A DNA stretch of 64,000 bases. It comes from Acanthacorydalis orientalis (taxonomy: Eukaryota; Arthropoda; Insecta; Megaloptera; Corydalidae). Below the pieces are notes generated by a model. That model saw only the letters and a program-made list of their open reading frames with translations, was not told the origin of the DNA and did not search any database. This document shows, piece after piece, positions 49,840-63,516 of this stretch. Numbering within the stretch: position 1 is the stretch's first letter; each line of letters opens with the position of its first letter. Where the stretch lies: positions 51,249,162 through 51,313,161 of the forward strand of contig CM068315.1 in the NCBI GenBank assembly GCA_034766995.1, written 5' to 3'. Position numbers and translations under genes: made by a program.

Positions 49840-50010
49840 ACGTACTCACAATATCGATATTTTCCGACAACGTGTACGTGCACGCACAACTTTCTATTAC
49901 GTGCACGTTACGTTAAGTATAACGTCATTATAGAAAAGGTTGTACTGTTCGTTTTACGAGACCTTTATTCGTGTAACATTTTTAACATTGGTAGTGCTCA
50001 GGAACTACAA
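49840..50010. promoter_or_regulatory. cluster of ACGTGCAC motifs
   Basis: ACGTGCAC at 49876-49883 and the palindrome ACGTGCACGT at 49899-49908, with further ACGT cores around them, in a GC-richer patch. ACGTG is the core bound by bHLH-PAS factors; a regulatory role is inference only. Confidence 0.3.
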
Positions 50011-51691
50011 CAACCGGTAATTTCCATAACAAAGCATATTAAAGTAAATGATGTAATGGTTATTTGTTTTCAGTAGCGTTTCTAGAATGACCCTTCAATA
50101 AACTCAAGCTTGAGTTTTACAAAACGTTCCACACGTTACATTATTTTTGTAGTTTTGTTTCTAAGATGTACCAAAAAAATGTTATTTCACATAAGAGAAT
50201 ATTTCTGCAAACGATTTATGCTATTTAGTTCGTACGATGCAGAATATGCTTAATTTTTAAAACTTACACAACACTTTTTTACTATTTTTTATATATGTTC
50301 ATACTTTGTTAATGACTACACCTCGTTATTTTCATGGTAACAAATAATTTCATAAAAATGATTTTACACAATCTAAGAATTTTTGTCATTCACATAAGTA
50401 GTTTTTAAATTCAATAAATCTTTTTATTAATAAAATATTTATTGAGGTAAACAGTGATTTATTAGTAATCGAAAAATATAAATATTTTATTAGTTTCAAA
50501 AGTATGTCATATTATTTAAAAAAAATAAAACAGAAATATTTGCTGAGTTTGTAGAAATATTTGCAGACTTTACTAAAATTATTTCATATAAAATTTAAAT
50601 AATACACGAGGAACTCAATAAACAATTAATTAAATATATTATAATGACAGTATTGAAAAAAATATTTGCGTGTTTTGGTAAGTTTATAATATTTTCTATT
50701 AAATAATTAATATATACAAACAAGAAGACAATTTTATGACTATTTATTGGTTGCTTAAATATAATCAACTTGTACATTGATTAATTCTACTGTCAATAGT
50801 TAACGGTTACATTTATATAAAATGAATATATTATGTTAGATGATTCCAATTAAGGAATACATATTTATTTTTATATTTGAAGCGCCGTTCATAAAAATTC
50901 TTTTTATAAATTATTTTAGTAATATATACCGCAATTTTACGTTCTAATATAAATTAAGATATAACTTGTCTTAAAATAACTTCAATACATTTATATTATT
51001 AATATTTTTCTATGCATATATATATATATATATATAGGATACATCTGAATTATCTTTTAATTTTTTTTAAAATGTTATCATTAAAAAAATATAATAATTT
51101 TTTAGAATGTTAAAAATGATTACAATACCTTGAACTACAAATAATATTTTTATTATTCATATACATTTTTCAACAACTTATATGTAAACAAATAATTATT
51201 TCAATACTTAATATACCATTATTTAATATACGATATACTGAAACTATCTTCTACTGCATTTTTATTTTGAAATCTAATACGGTATTATTCGAATAACAGT
51301 TATTTAAGTTGAAAAAACACACAGACAACATAATACTTTAACACTTTGTTCCACCATGAAATGTTTAAATCGTGCCGAATTCCCTAATGTGTCCATTTTG
51401 ACAACCGTGACGTCTATACATCATCTCTGGTTTCATTATTTCTATTTGAATAATCTATATCAAAACAATATATCATGCGAATGAATGTATAGTATTTCAA
51501 ATTTATGTAGCGATTTTTACTATATATATATATATATATATAAACATATACAGAGAGAGATATCAATAAATGAAATATGATATTTTGTTTTCAAAACTTC
51601 TGTTTTTCACTATTCTTCTTTTGATATTTTCTTATTTTAAAAAGAAATTACCTATGATCGAGTTACTAATTTATTATAGTAATTTTATTAC

Positions 51692-51746
<55 letters not shown>

Positions 51747-52268
51747 CTACGCACATACTTCATCCAAATTGCGGAGATTAAAATACAATTAAAAAGTAAT
51801 AAAAATGTTATTCATAACAAACCTTACATCATTAAAGCTACACTGAATATGACAAAACTCCAGATGAATATTATTTTCAATTAGAATCTACATACATTAA
51901 GGTTGTATTATTATAATGGAACGTTTCATTTGTGTACCCTTTTGACTTGAACCATCACGATCAGCTAATTATAAACCGTTCTGAACAAGAATCGCAATAC
52001 GTATAACGCATTGCAATAAATAATTTTATATAATTGCCGCAATTAATTTCATTTCTATATAGTTAGTAATTAGTGTATTAAATTTGTAATATTTTACTTG
52101 AAGGTAAGTATGGTGGGTGGTCCTACATTGAATTATACAATAAATAATACTGAATTATTTAAGATTAAGAATTATCAGTAAATGAACAAAGCACTTGGTA
52201 GTCTCAGTTGCTATATACATTTTATTGATTATTTTATAGAATTCATTCATATGTTAAATATATATATT

Positions 52269-52322
<54 letters not shown>

Positions 52323-52644
52323 CTGTAGGAAAAATAGGCCAAGTGAAAAAGATTTGATATATTGGAGAACTTTCGAATTCGCTCGTGCAATAAACAGTTT
52401 GAAACAAATAAAACAAATAATAGTGTATAACCTATTGACCTGTACTGAATGTATACTTTTAAGTTAAACATTTGATGAAACACTTCCACTGATATTGTTT
52501 AACAGAAATAAAAGAAAAAATACTCAGAATACATTCAATTAATTGATAGTAAATGTACTTCAATTTTAATTTTATTTTGTTTTATTTATTATGTGTTATT
52601 TTTCAGCTTACCTTTAATGTACGCTTCTTTTAAGAAAAAAAAGA

Positions 52645-52676
52645 AATGGCAGCAGAGTTTCTACTCTGCTGCCATT
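52645..52676. repeat. perfect GC-rich hairpin, 14-bp arms, 4-nt loop
   Basis: AATGGCAGCAGAGT, loop ttct, ACTCTGCTGCCATT. The arms are exact, and the GC content is striking in surroundings made of A/T. Too short for a normal microRNA precursor; could be a structured RNA element or a palindromic mutation product. Confidence 0.85.
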
Positions 52677-52780
52677 GTGGTTTTAACACTAATGATTCAT
52701 TAGAGTCAATAGTAACTGAGTAATATAAACTCAAATATAATTTACATGGAGGCATAAAATATCAGATATATTCGTATACA

Positions 52781-52785
<5 letters not shown>

Positions 52786-52849
<64 letters not shown>

Positions 52850-52979
52850 GCGAGGGCAGTTTGGAGAATAAATTTGTCCATGTACTTGTTGTGAGAGACG
52901 GGGGCAGCTGTAAAACTTTCTTCTTGTTAAATAATTAATAAATAATTTTTGCACTCACGACACCTATGTTTCATTTATG

Positions 52980-53041
<62 letters not shown>
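52786..53041. repeat. pair of long (TA)n tracts
   Basis: TA runs at 52786-52849 and 52987-53041 enclose about 137 bp of unique sequence. They generate Tyr-Ile frames on both strands. Together they could extrude as cruciforms; length is likely to be polymorphic. Confidence 0.9.
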
Positions 53042-53043
<2 letters not shown>

Positions 53044-53318
53044 TGTATAAGAAAAGAGATAAATTCTATGTTAGTAGAATGGAAAGTAAATTTGTTTACT
53101 AAATGTACAAAACAGAAATGTATTTTCTGTTTACATTTACCTACTTCTTGATAGACCTATAAAGCGTGATATATTTTTCATATTTTATTACACGATCAAA
53201 TTTTCTATTTGTAATAAATAAATAATACGTCACTTTTGCCTTTTAAAATAAATCCTACAAAGAAATAGCAACTTTTTAATTTTATACATTTAAGGATTAT
53301 TATACGATATAAAAGCTC

Positions 53319-53352
53319 GCTCTCTCCCTCCCTCTCTCTTTACATACATTTA

Positions 53353-53396
<44 letters not shown>

Positions 53397-53414
53397 CATA
53401 TACATACATAATTG

Positions 53415-53464
<50 letters not shown>
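53319..53464. repeat. compound microsatellite (CT)n, (TA)n, (CA)n, (TA)n
   Basis: (CT)n at 53319-53340, (TA)n at about 53358-53390, (CA)n at about 53414-53430, then (TA)n to 53464, linked by CATACATA spacers. A similar arrangement recurs at 53959-54063. Confidence 0.9.
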
Positions 53465-53468
<4 letters not shown>

Positions 53469-53958
53469 GACCGAAAGAATAAAAAAAATACTGATACTGA
53501 AAAGATGACCAGAATTCGAACCGAAAATTAGAAGATATTTGTATTTACTCGTTTTACAAAGTTGAAAGAATTTGTCATTTATATTATAGTTTTGGTGAAA
53601 TCCTGCCAATTTCGAATACCAAATTGATTAAATAAATATTTAGTGCAACGTAAATACTATAATAACTCTATGGCAATGTAATTATCTGTCCAGGAAAGCA
53701 ATTATTTATGCTTCTGCTGATTGCAGGCTGGGTCTCTCTATTGTATACACAACCTTTGATTATGTTGTCTGTATCAACGACCATACTAGAATGTCACAAG
53801 AGTGCAATCTCTTGAATATTAGCAGATTAGTGTTGACTTAACGTTGAATCGTTTCGTTTATCACCTCGTCTTATTATTCACCAGACAATTTCTGTCATAA
53901 AATGCAAGCAAACATACACATTCATATCTATATGTAGTATACCTACATACATACACTT

Positions 53959-53986
53959 ATCTCTCTCTCCCTCTTTCTCTCTTTAA

Positions 53987-54063
<77 letters not shown>
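53959..54063. repeat. compound microsatellite (CT)n, (TA)n, (GT)n
   Basis: (CT)n at 53959-53985, (TA)n at 53990-54038 and (GT)n from 54037 to 54063. The TA block passes directly into GT, showing that the TA expansions arise at pre-existing CA/GT repeats. Confidence 0.9.
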
Positions 54064-54291
54064 GCATTCTTATTCCGATGTACAGATAATGAACTTATCA
54101 ATGTATCGACTATAATTGCCAATCAAAAGTGAACCACTATTATTTTAAAATAATATTTCTAAATGAGTAAGTCTGTAATAAGCATCTTATATTTGATAGA
54201 TTTTTTGTCATCTTTTATATTTCAATTCTGTCTTCGAAAAATATATTGTATTATAAGGCCAATTATGAGAAAAATAGTATATAAGAATACT

Positions 54292-54348
<57 letters not shown>

Positions 54349-55864
54349 TGAATAAATAAAGAAACTTCTTATCATGGAGTACATAACTACTAACAAAAAT
54401 TTACTATTAGTTTTACAAAATTGTTCTTATTGCTACAATAATATTTTTTTAGATTTTTTTATATTAGTTTTTTACTCGAGAAATACTTGACTGTTTTTTT
54501 TTTAAAAAAAAATTAAATACATAGAAATTTACACTCGACACGTCTGATTATTTAATCATTATTTTTATACACCACTTTCACATACTTTTTGATTGTATTT
54601 TAGAAATATAAAATACCAAAAATAAATTACTAAAACACATTAACTATTATATACTTTTTACAATAAATATATATTTCAAACATTTTTTCAATAAATATTT
54701 TTCGTTGCTTAATAGCACCACAGAAATTATATTTTAATTCACTGTTTTGGATTTTAAATTCACTAGCGTGATCAATGAAATTAATTATTAAAAAATAAGT
54801 TGTTCTCTTAGAAAGTACATCTTTTATATATATTCGTACAGAATAACATTTATAACCGATTTTAATTAACAATAAATTATTTATTGAATGAAATAAAATT
54901 TATTACAATATTATAAACGTGGTTATTAGTTCGTCATTCAAACGTTGTACGAAATATTTATCACATATTAAACATCTACAATAACTATAATAACGGTTAA
55001 CTATCGGAATAATAATTTATTAATATACAACCATTTAGAAAAGACTATAATAACTTATCATAAAATTAAATATAAATATTGTTACTACTTAAAACGTCGT
55101 AAAATATATAAACTAGCAAAACAACTTTTTAGCAAATATAAAAAATACACATATCTGTACAAATAAAAAGAAAAGAAAATTTACTGGTTACATTCATTTT
55201 CAAAATATATGACCATTATAGAGTTTATTTATTTACTATTGTACTCTTAGCTTCAATACAATGGTATATAAATAACCTTTTGTAGTATATGACCAAATTA
55301 CAACTTTTAAGTGAATTTTATCCAACACTGTTGAGCAGTGACAGCGACATATAGAGCATATAATGTTATTAACAAACGTCCATTATAATTGTTTCCAGTG
55401 GATAAGTTTGTATACTTTAAATGTCAATGATTATTGTAGTATAAATTTAATTAAGACAAACTTTTAATTGTTTACATTTATTTCTGAAAGTAAAAATAAT
55501 TTTAATAATTCATTTTTAGGTATTTAAGTTAAATCAGTTGTTTCATTGTTAAACAGAATATATATGAAAATTGTAAAACGTAATTTAAAACCTTCATGAT
55601 TTTTATATTAGATATTTTTATATAATATTTTACTGAAATATGAACCAATATATACATACACCTAGATAATTTACAACTGTCATTAATTAATCAGTTAGTT
55701 GTTACTTTTCAGTAAATATAAAACAATACAATAATATACTTTTTCTGTCTTTTATAATATCAACAAAAACCAACTTAATATTCCAATAATTTTTAATTTA
55801 TTTTACTGTTCACTACGTTAAAGAAAATATGCTGAAATATTAAATTATTTTATTTAAATATTTG

Positions 55865-55913
<49 letters not shown>

Positions 55914-55914
<1 letters not shown>

Positions 55915-56264
55915 GTGACGCATCCAGAGGAAGGGCCAAGGGGCACTAGTACCCTCCAAATGAAAAGGGAAAAGATACTAGAAAACCAAACAAAATCATC
56001 AATTCAAGTGACAAAATGATATATTCTAACATCTACAACTTAATAGAAATATTTGCAACGTTTCGAACGAACGAGCTTTACTATATATATAAAGAGAGAT
56101 ATAACCACGACTGAGGTAATTCAAGAGCTTTGTAAAAGAAGAAAACTGGATTTTATTCTTTAAATACATTTTTCTAATCACCTAATGACTTTTATTGAAT
56201 TTACATTAAAATTTTTTTATCGATTCTACTCAGCACCCACCAAGATTAAATCATGAGCGCGCCA

Positions 56265-56267
<3 letters not shown>
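55914..56267. mobile_element. hAT-like MITE (about 355 bp) inserted in a TA repeat
   Basis: The left end AGTGACGCATCCAGAGGAAG (55914 on) and the inverted right end CAGTGGCGCGCTCATGAT (from 56267) share AGTG-CGC, the CAGTGGCG-type terminus common in hAT elements. Both sides are (TA)n (55869-55913 and 56269-56321), so the element appears to split one microsatellite, and a target duplication cannot be told from the repeat. No coding capacity. Confidence 0.55.
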
Positions 56268-56325
<58 letters not shown>

Positions 56326-57774
56326 CAAGTGTGCATGAATACATGTATAAATGAACTCCATTCTTTTCTACATTTAAACTAATGCTTGATATTGAAAAAG
56401 TACATGAGAAAAGTAGGCGACAAAATATCCATTTTTTTAAAGTAACTGAAAAATGAAGTCATTACAGAACACTTTCATACTTTCTTGCTTGTTGCATGTG
56501 AGCGCTATTTTTTATGTATAAAATATGATTTAAATTAAGTAACATAAAACAATAACGATATAAGGAAAACTATTTTGCATTTTTTATTTTTGTACAAGAA
56601 ATACATTTTCATACAAAAATTTAAACAACTGGTCTTCAAATAATTTCGATTTTTTTTATTATCAACGTTATTATGGTTAGTTTTCCCATGTGTTAAAAAT
56701 TTTAGTCTTATTATTCACATTTTATACGTAAATCTGTTTTTTTAGAATATATATATATACACGAGTATATATATACAGGATATAAATGTTTATTAAAAAA
56801 ATTTAATAAACAATATTTTTTTTTAAAAAAAATTAATGATTACAGTTATATATTAAAAATAATAAATAATTTTTACAAATCATAAATTGTATAAAATATG
56901 TACTTTTAAAAGTTTAACTGAACATTTTTTGTAATTTAAAATTTTTGAGTATTTAAGTTTGCAAAATGCATTTCTATCCATGTATAAAATATTTAATTCC
57001 TTAATGATTTAATACAATGTAATGATTACACTATATCAATTATATATAGCAACATGTATTTCATTTACCAATAAAACGAACAATAATAAACAAATCTGCG
57101 GTATTTAATTCATTGAGCAATCGAGAACGCGTTTTAAAAAATATATTTTCTTAATTGAAGTTGTTCATTAATTAAAGAAAATACTTTAACTAAAGATTGT
57201 TGTTCAAACTGTACGGATAAATTTGAATCGTATCATATAAAATGAACAGCTCAATCTTGAAAAAGTTTCTTGTTTCTTAAAGCACAACTTTGCATATTGG
57301 GGTTTTATACAGTTTTACTACAAAAGTTATTCTAGACACTGCAACTTCTTATATTCTCAGAATGATCAGATCTTTTTTAAAGAACATACACGCTGATTGT
57401 TCTTATTAAAACTAATAATGAATAAAAAGTTATACTTAAAAGGCATAAACTTTATCAATAATTTATGACATATTATATTTACAAATTTAACGTTTTTATA
57501 CACCATTGTACATTAAAAAAATATGTTTATGTATAATCATTTTATATTTCATGCTATACATTTATGATACTTAATACTTCCATATTCACATCATATATAC
57601 AAAAACATAAATACGTTGTATTTAAGTATATTACTTATGTGTGTATATATATAAAGTGCGTTTGTATATGTGTTTTCATATATAGCGCTGCATGTAACTC
57701 GGTTATTTAATTAAATATTTTAATGAAATTATATGTATAATAAGTTCATATATTATTTTATTTCGAAACCGTGT

Positions 57775-58080
57775 GTTTCAAGAGACTGTGTACTGTTAAT
57801 AGCACGTCGCATTCTACACTACACATCTGTCATTGATTAGCAGCAGTGACCAGTGGTGGTGTACGAGAGCAGCCCGGATTTACCCTCGGCTGTAAGGACT
57901 GTTTCGTCCTTTCCCCAACTGCGTCCATACTCCCATCGTTATGTGTACACACAGTCGTGCGACTCATTTGGTTAATGAAGCATTGGTTAAACCATGCTGA
58001 CGTAATTGCTGTGGTCACTGATAAATATGTTCCATGGGGCATCATTCCCAAGCTATTATTGTTGTACGTTTGAGACAACT
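57775..58080. other. CpG-containing island with mirror-image open frames
   Basis: Open on both strands over nearly the same interval (plus 57846-58073, minus 57830-58078), with stretches such as FTLGCKDCFVLSPTASILPS on the plus strand. Neither is recognisable. Opposing frames of equal length suggest compositional openness, so coding cannot be claimed. Confidence 0.25.
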
Positions 58081-58347
58081 GAGGAATGGATATAATTCTT
58101 TTATGTGACCAGATTTAATTCAACAACATCAGTACATTCATTTATGTCGATGTTAACGAAAATTAAATTAATACCTTAGAAAAGTACGCTGAAAATAATT
58201 ATAATATCAACGATACATATTTTACTTGATAATTAAATAAATTCAATATGAAATGATAAATATATTATTTGTACTCCAATCTTTTCATCATTTCATATTT
58301 AAGTAAATGTGTGCATATATTAATTTGCATTAATGTGTATATATGTA

Positions 58348-58530
58348 CAGTGAATCCCCGTGCAACACAGGGGATACGTTCCGCGTTATAGGAAACCGTC
58401 TTATACGAACCACATGTGTTATGTATGAACTGTGAGTGAGGCGTAACGGTTTTGCACGAATTTGCTTATGCAGATTCGAATGCGTCTATGCAAGTTTAAA
58501 CATATCTCTGAGCTACAGCAGATTTTCAGT
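58348..58530. mobile_element. pogo/Tigger-like element end (fragment)
   Basis: Preceded by TA, the sequence begins CAGTGAATCCCCGTG and continues GGGGATACGTTCCGCGTTAT, then CTTATACGAACC. This CAGT---CCCCG...GGGGATACGTTCC...GTTATACGAACC order resembles the terminal region of pogo-class (Tigger-like) elements. A clear matching right end was not found (a CAGTG occurs near 58528-58532 in the wrong orientation), so the element is probably truncated. Confidence 0.45.
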
Positions 58531-59579
58531 GAAATATATATATATATATATATTTATTATGATATATTTATGAATGGATTTGCCGTTAAAAATATTTCAA
58601 AATAAATGAGTTATAAATTAAAAATCGAAAATAAAGAAAACAAGTCAAAATATTAATTCGAATATTTGTACATTTTAAAGATGAATTACAATTTTAAAAA
58701 CAAATGAAATTCAATGATTTCATCTATTACTTAAGATGAAACTGAATTTGTATGATAAATTTTAAAAAACTGACCAAATAATAACATTATTTTATTAAAT
58801 TTACATTCATTATTTCATTTCTAGCCATTTGTAACGTCTTACTTTAAGTTTATAGAAAATAAAAAAATTGAATACTAATTTATGAAGAATTAAACGAGAC
58901 GAATCTATTTCATATCATATTTTTACAGCGAATTATTAATCTTTTTACTTCAAAGTTTCATTCAAAAAACTTGTTTTAATTATAATTGTGACAATTTTCT
59001 TATTTTCATATTATTTCCTAATACGATCTTAACAAGATGCTATAAAATTATCTTAAAAATGAATTAAATTTTAATAAAATGACGATAAATAATATTACTG
59101 TTACAATTTATATAAAACATCATAATTATAATTCTGAAACAAAAGTTTGTTCGCCTAATATCTCAATAACATTTTTTAATATTCTACACGTACATTCATT
59201 AATAGTAAGATTCAGGCCCTTAACTTTACCCTTTTGAATATAGAGACACAGAGTCATAAAACTGACATTCTACAGTGATTATGAGGGTGCCAACTAGAGA
59301 GTTGAGATACCCTTGGTTTATTATTTAATTAATGACACCTATTATTAAAGCAATCTCAATATAACCTTATTGGATTTGTATGTTTGAAAATTAATTATTT
59401 TTCTCATTAAATCCTTCAAAATTTATTTCATAATTTGAACTAACACACACACACATTTCATCTTTGTATATATATATATATATATATATATATACGAATA
59501 TATGAATATGAAAATAAAAAAAAAATACAAAAGAAACGAGGTCAAAGTGTTGAGAACTATTATTGAAAACCAGATGATA

Positions 59580-60080
59580 CAAGTGCGAGCTTTAATGCAT
59601 TCACGCCGAAGTAAAATTTAAATCCATAACCTCTACACTGTATGTAAAAAAGAGGAATAAAATATTCGGCGAATTCTCTGTAAACACTACTCAGACATTT
59701 CAAATGTAACCAAATCACATACAGACCCTTTTCCCTGCTTATTCGTGTAGTGTTTTATTCATGTGTAAACTTCATAACTCACAGCCAAATTATTCGCTAC
59801 TGGTAAAACGCATTTCGTAAATCAAAATATACCTGTATATCGAACTGATCACAGAGCGAATACACATTTTTTCCATCTAGCGAAAAGTGATTTAAAAATA
59901 GCTCAAGCACCGAATTCCATCAATCAGCTGTACGTGATTGTACGAAGGCCGGCCAAGTAACCGTCAGCAATCGTACGTGGTTAAATTTGCTAAACAACCA
60001 ATCCAGTTATCGGCCGATCTCAGCAGAACACAATATCAGTAGTCGATACAAATGTTTTTAATCAGAGATTACATCAACTC
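59580..60080. other. higher-complexity island, unknown
   Basis: Contains a short inverted repeat (CACGCCGAA near 59601, TTCGGCGAA near 59667) at its left edge and several CpG motifs to about 60040. No open frame of note. Could be a relic transposon or regulatory DNA. Confidence 0.2.
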
Positions 60081-60207
60081 GTCGATTCACTTAAGTGTGG
60101 AATTTAATGACATTCGTTTGTGTTAATGTTCATTATATGTATTTACCTGTGTGCTCTCAATGCCGGACCACAAAAATATAATTATATACACATACATCCA
60201 TACATCA

Positions 60208-60260
<53 letters not shown>

Positions 60261-61379
60261 ATATATGTACATATTTATTCATACAAACACAGTTACATAA
60301 TTTTTATAGCGCTTAATACAATAGGTGTGACTAAAACGTATTTCGTTTTTTAATCATGTATCGTATCATTTGATGTTGAAAGATTTCGAAATTTAAAAAA
60401 TAAAATATTTATCTCTTGTAACGTATCCATATAGTCAGGATCTTTTGATTACATTGTTTGAATTTATATGCATTATAAATGGAGTTCCTGCTTCGGAAAC
60501 ATGATCGTGATTCTCGTTTCGAATTAAATTATAACACTTGTGATTTCATAAAATATAATTCAACATGCATAAAAAAATATTGTTTTTTGTTACAAGGTTA
60601 CATATTCTTAGTTGATTTCGAGGTATTGATAATAATATACTCATTTTTTCAATCACATCTTGTACGTTAATAACATAGATAGGAATATTTTCTTAAGAGA
60701 AATATTAAGAAATATTTGTCAGTCGTAAATATTTTTATGATAAATTTTTGTTGCGATTAATTAAACATAACAATCGAATATTTTTATAGTCTAGAAACAA
60801 ACATTTGATTTAATTCATCTACACAACGATTTTTTAACAAAATATTTTTATATAAAAATTCGAAAAATTATATCCATAATGTTTACGTTGCATAATTTAT
60901 GATTGTAAGAAAAATAAAAATAATCTGGAAGAAGGAAAACTAATCGTGAAGGAAAACTAAGAAGGAAATCTGACATTTAATCAACGTTTTCACAACATTT
61001 AAGAAAATATGCATTAAAGAGTTAGGAAGTATTTGAATAAAATTTGAAGTTTAATGAAATTCGAAGAGATACATTTTATGACAAGATAGATTACTGGTTT
61101 TATTGACATAAGACTTGTGAAGAAAAATTAATTTTTCTTAATTGGTAAATGATGACGACTATTGCGAAAAAACGATATAATTGAGTTAATTTCAAGAAGT
61201 TTTAAACATTCGTGTAAAAATTAATTTGAGTTCATATGTAAAGAACGATTGCGAATTTCACGTATGAATGTGTTTGCAAATGTAAAAATAATCAATTTAA
61301 TAGGTCACAAAACGACGAGATAGTCGACTTTATAGGCAAATGAACCCAGTTTAAAGCATAGAAACATGTTGAAATTGAA

Positions 61380-61560
61380 TTTCATAGTTGAGTAGGCACC
61401 GTCACGCCCGACACCTTAGAGAGCGCAGCCGAATTACGCGCAACCCGACTAGATGGCGCGCGACACCGTTCGTATAGCGGTGGAGTTTTTGTTTGTGCAT
61501 AATTCATCAGCGCCGTAAAGGAACGTTTTACATGAACACACTTTAATACGGTCGTGTGCG
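61380..61560. promoter_or_regulatory. GC-rich patch with a CTCF-like site
   Basis: CGACTAGATGGCGC at 61446-61459 differs from the CTCF core consensus (CCASYAGRKGGCRS) at only one of 14 positions. It lies in one of the most GC-rich 150 bp of the window, with further GCGC motifs. Insects possess CTCF, so an insulator or promoter-proximal site is plausible; there is no direct evidence. Confidence 0.4.
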
Positions 61561-63460
61561 ATTGTACAGAGAAAAAAATTCTTATTTTTCAATCATGAAA
61601 TGATTATTCCACGTAATATAAGACTCTATTTACAAATATGTATACCGATTTTGTTGCTATATGTGTAGATTTTTTTTTTGTGTGTGTACATAGTTAAAGA
61701 AAGAATGCTCATTCTCACGCAAATTGAAAAAAAAATTACGACAAAAATAAATAAACTTATATTATATTCCTACAAACGTATTATTCATCATTTCAATTGT
61801 ATTTTTTAGATCAATGTTGAGTTCTTGTTCTTTATAAGTGATTTCAACATGAGTTGTCTTCAGGTACATTTTTTAAATTGATTTCAAATCTAAGTTTGTT
61901 GTGTATTTAACTAAGGCTCAGATATAGAATCTAGATCTGAAATGAAATTGATATAAACCAAAAGCAGTTACAGGAAATAAAAAATTATCATTGACCTAAA
62001 CTGATAAGTTAAAATTGTTCAACTGATGACCTATGGCTTGGGCGATAATAACTAGTTGTCATAAATTCCTTGTTTTAGATTATATCATTATTCTGTAAAC
62101 GTTAAACACAGTTTCTATAAAGAAGACATAAATATCTCCTTAAGAAAGAGTAACGTATCCAGAGGGAACAATCAAACATTTAATTTCACAAATAAAATTT
62201 TAACACTTCATAATTTTATTAATTGTAAGCACAAACAATTTTTTTGCACGAAAATATTCAATAACAAGCTAGTTTATTTATTTTTTTAAATGTAAATTTC
62301 GAAGATGATACCAGTATTGAAAGGGTCAAGGCACAGAAAAAGTAAAAGCACATATTTTTCACCATCGAAATACATATAAGCAATAATCAAAAATGATCAA
62401 TCATCAATAACTGAATATTTTCGATCAGTTAAATTCTGGTATACGAGAAATTGAAAATTTTATTCGTGAAAATGAATTTAGACGTAATACCAAAACCTAT
62501 ATTGTGACACACATGCATTTACGACAGATATTTTGTAGTCAGGTTTTTTTCGGTTTAAAATTTATATTTATTTTCTAACGTTTGATTAATATTTTTTTAC
62601 AAACATAACAATTGTTCAATTCCTTATTTATAAATAACTAATTATTTTTTAATATATACCACATAACTTTTAATTTTATTAATTTACGTATTTAATTAAC
62701 TTCTTTCTTTTTTTGTATTTTAAACTTATCAAAATTAAAAACTGGAGTGTTAAAAAAGTCTTAACTCTCAAATATAATAAATAATAACAATGTAAATTAC
62801 CTTTTTGTGCACCTTTTAATGTATTTTGATCATAGAAATGCAAGTAGTTTAAATAGATATAACACACATTATTTCATTATTATTGAACAGTAAATAATAG
62901 TAGGAGTTAATCACTGAACAATAAATAGGGTCAGAAAGAACACGACTTTTTGTACAACGAGAAATCTGTACGTGCTGAATATTTATACTGTTTTAATGAA
63001 TATCATATGAAATATACTATTTGTCGTATACATTCCAATAAATTCGGAATATGAAGTAAGATACTAAGTATAGAAATGAACATATAACGCGTATTTTTAG
63101 TTTCAGTAGATGAGCATCCTGATTATTACATATACGTAGTGCATATACGGAACATGAATGTTAACAATGTATTATAATCCTTACCAAATAGCTTCTATTA
63201 CAGCTGTTCCCAGTTGTGAAACTTATAATGACTACAAAATTATTTTGACTATCTATGTTATAATAAACTTTATCGTCTGTCATTTACAAATTCTTGTTGT
63301 TATTCATAGATTTAATAGCATCAATAATCGTTATGCAACGACATAAATATCACCGAAATTTTGCATTGTTTCCAGAAATATAAAAAAATTATTTGTATAA
63401 ATTAATGAAGTGTTAGTTTTATAAACAATAATATTTTTAGAACGCTTGAATACTGTATTA

Positions 63461-63516
<56 letters not shown>

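Noticed and set aside
53512..53522. Box B-like GGTTCGAATTC on the minus strand
   Set aside because: T-arm stem does not pair and no box A lies upstream at the right distance.
57830..58078. Mirror open frames of about 80 codons
   Set aside because: Opposite-strand frames of equal extent with no similarity; kept only as an island.
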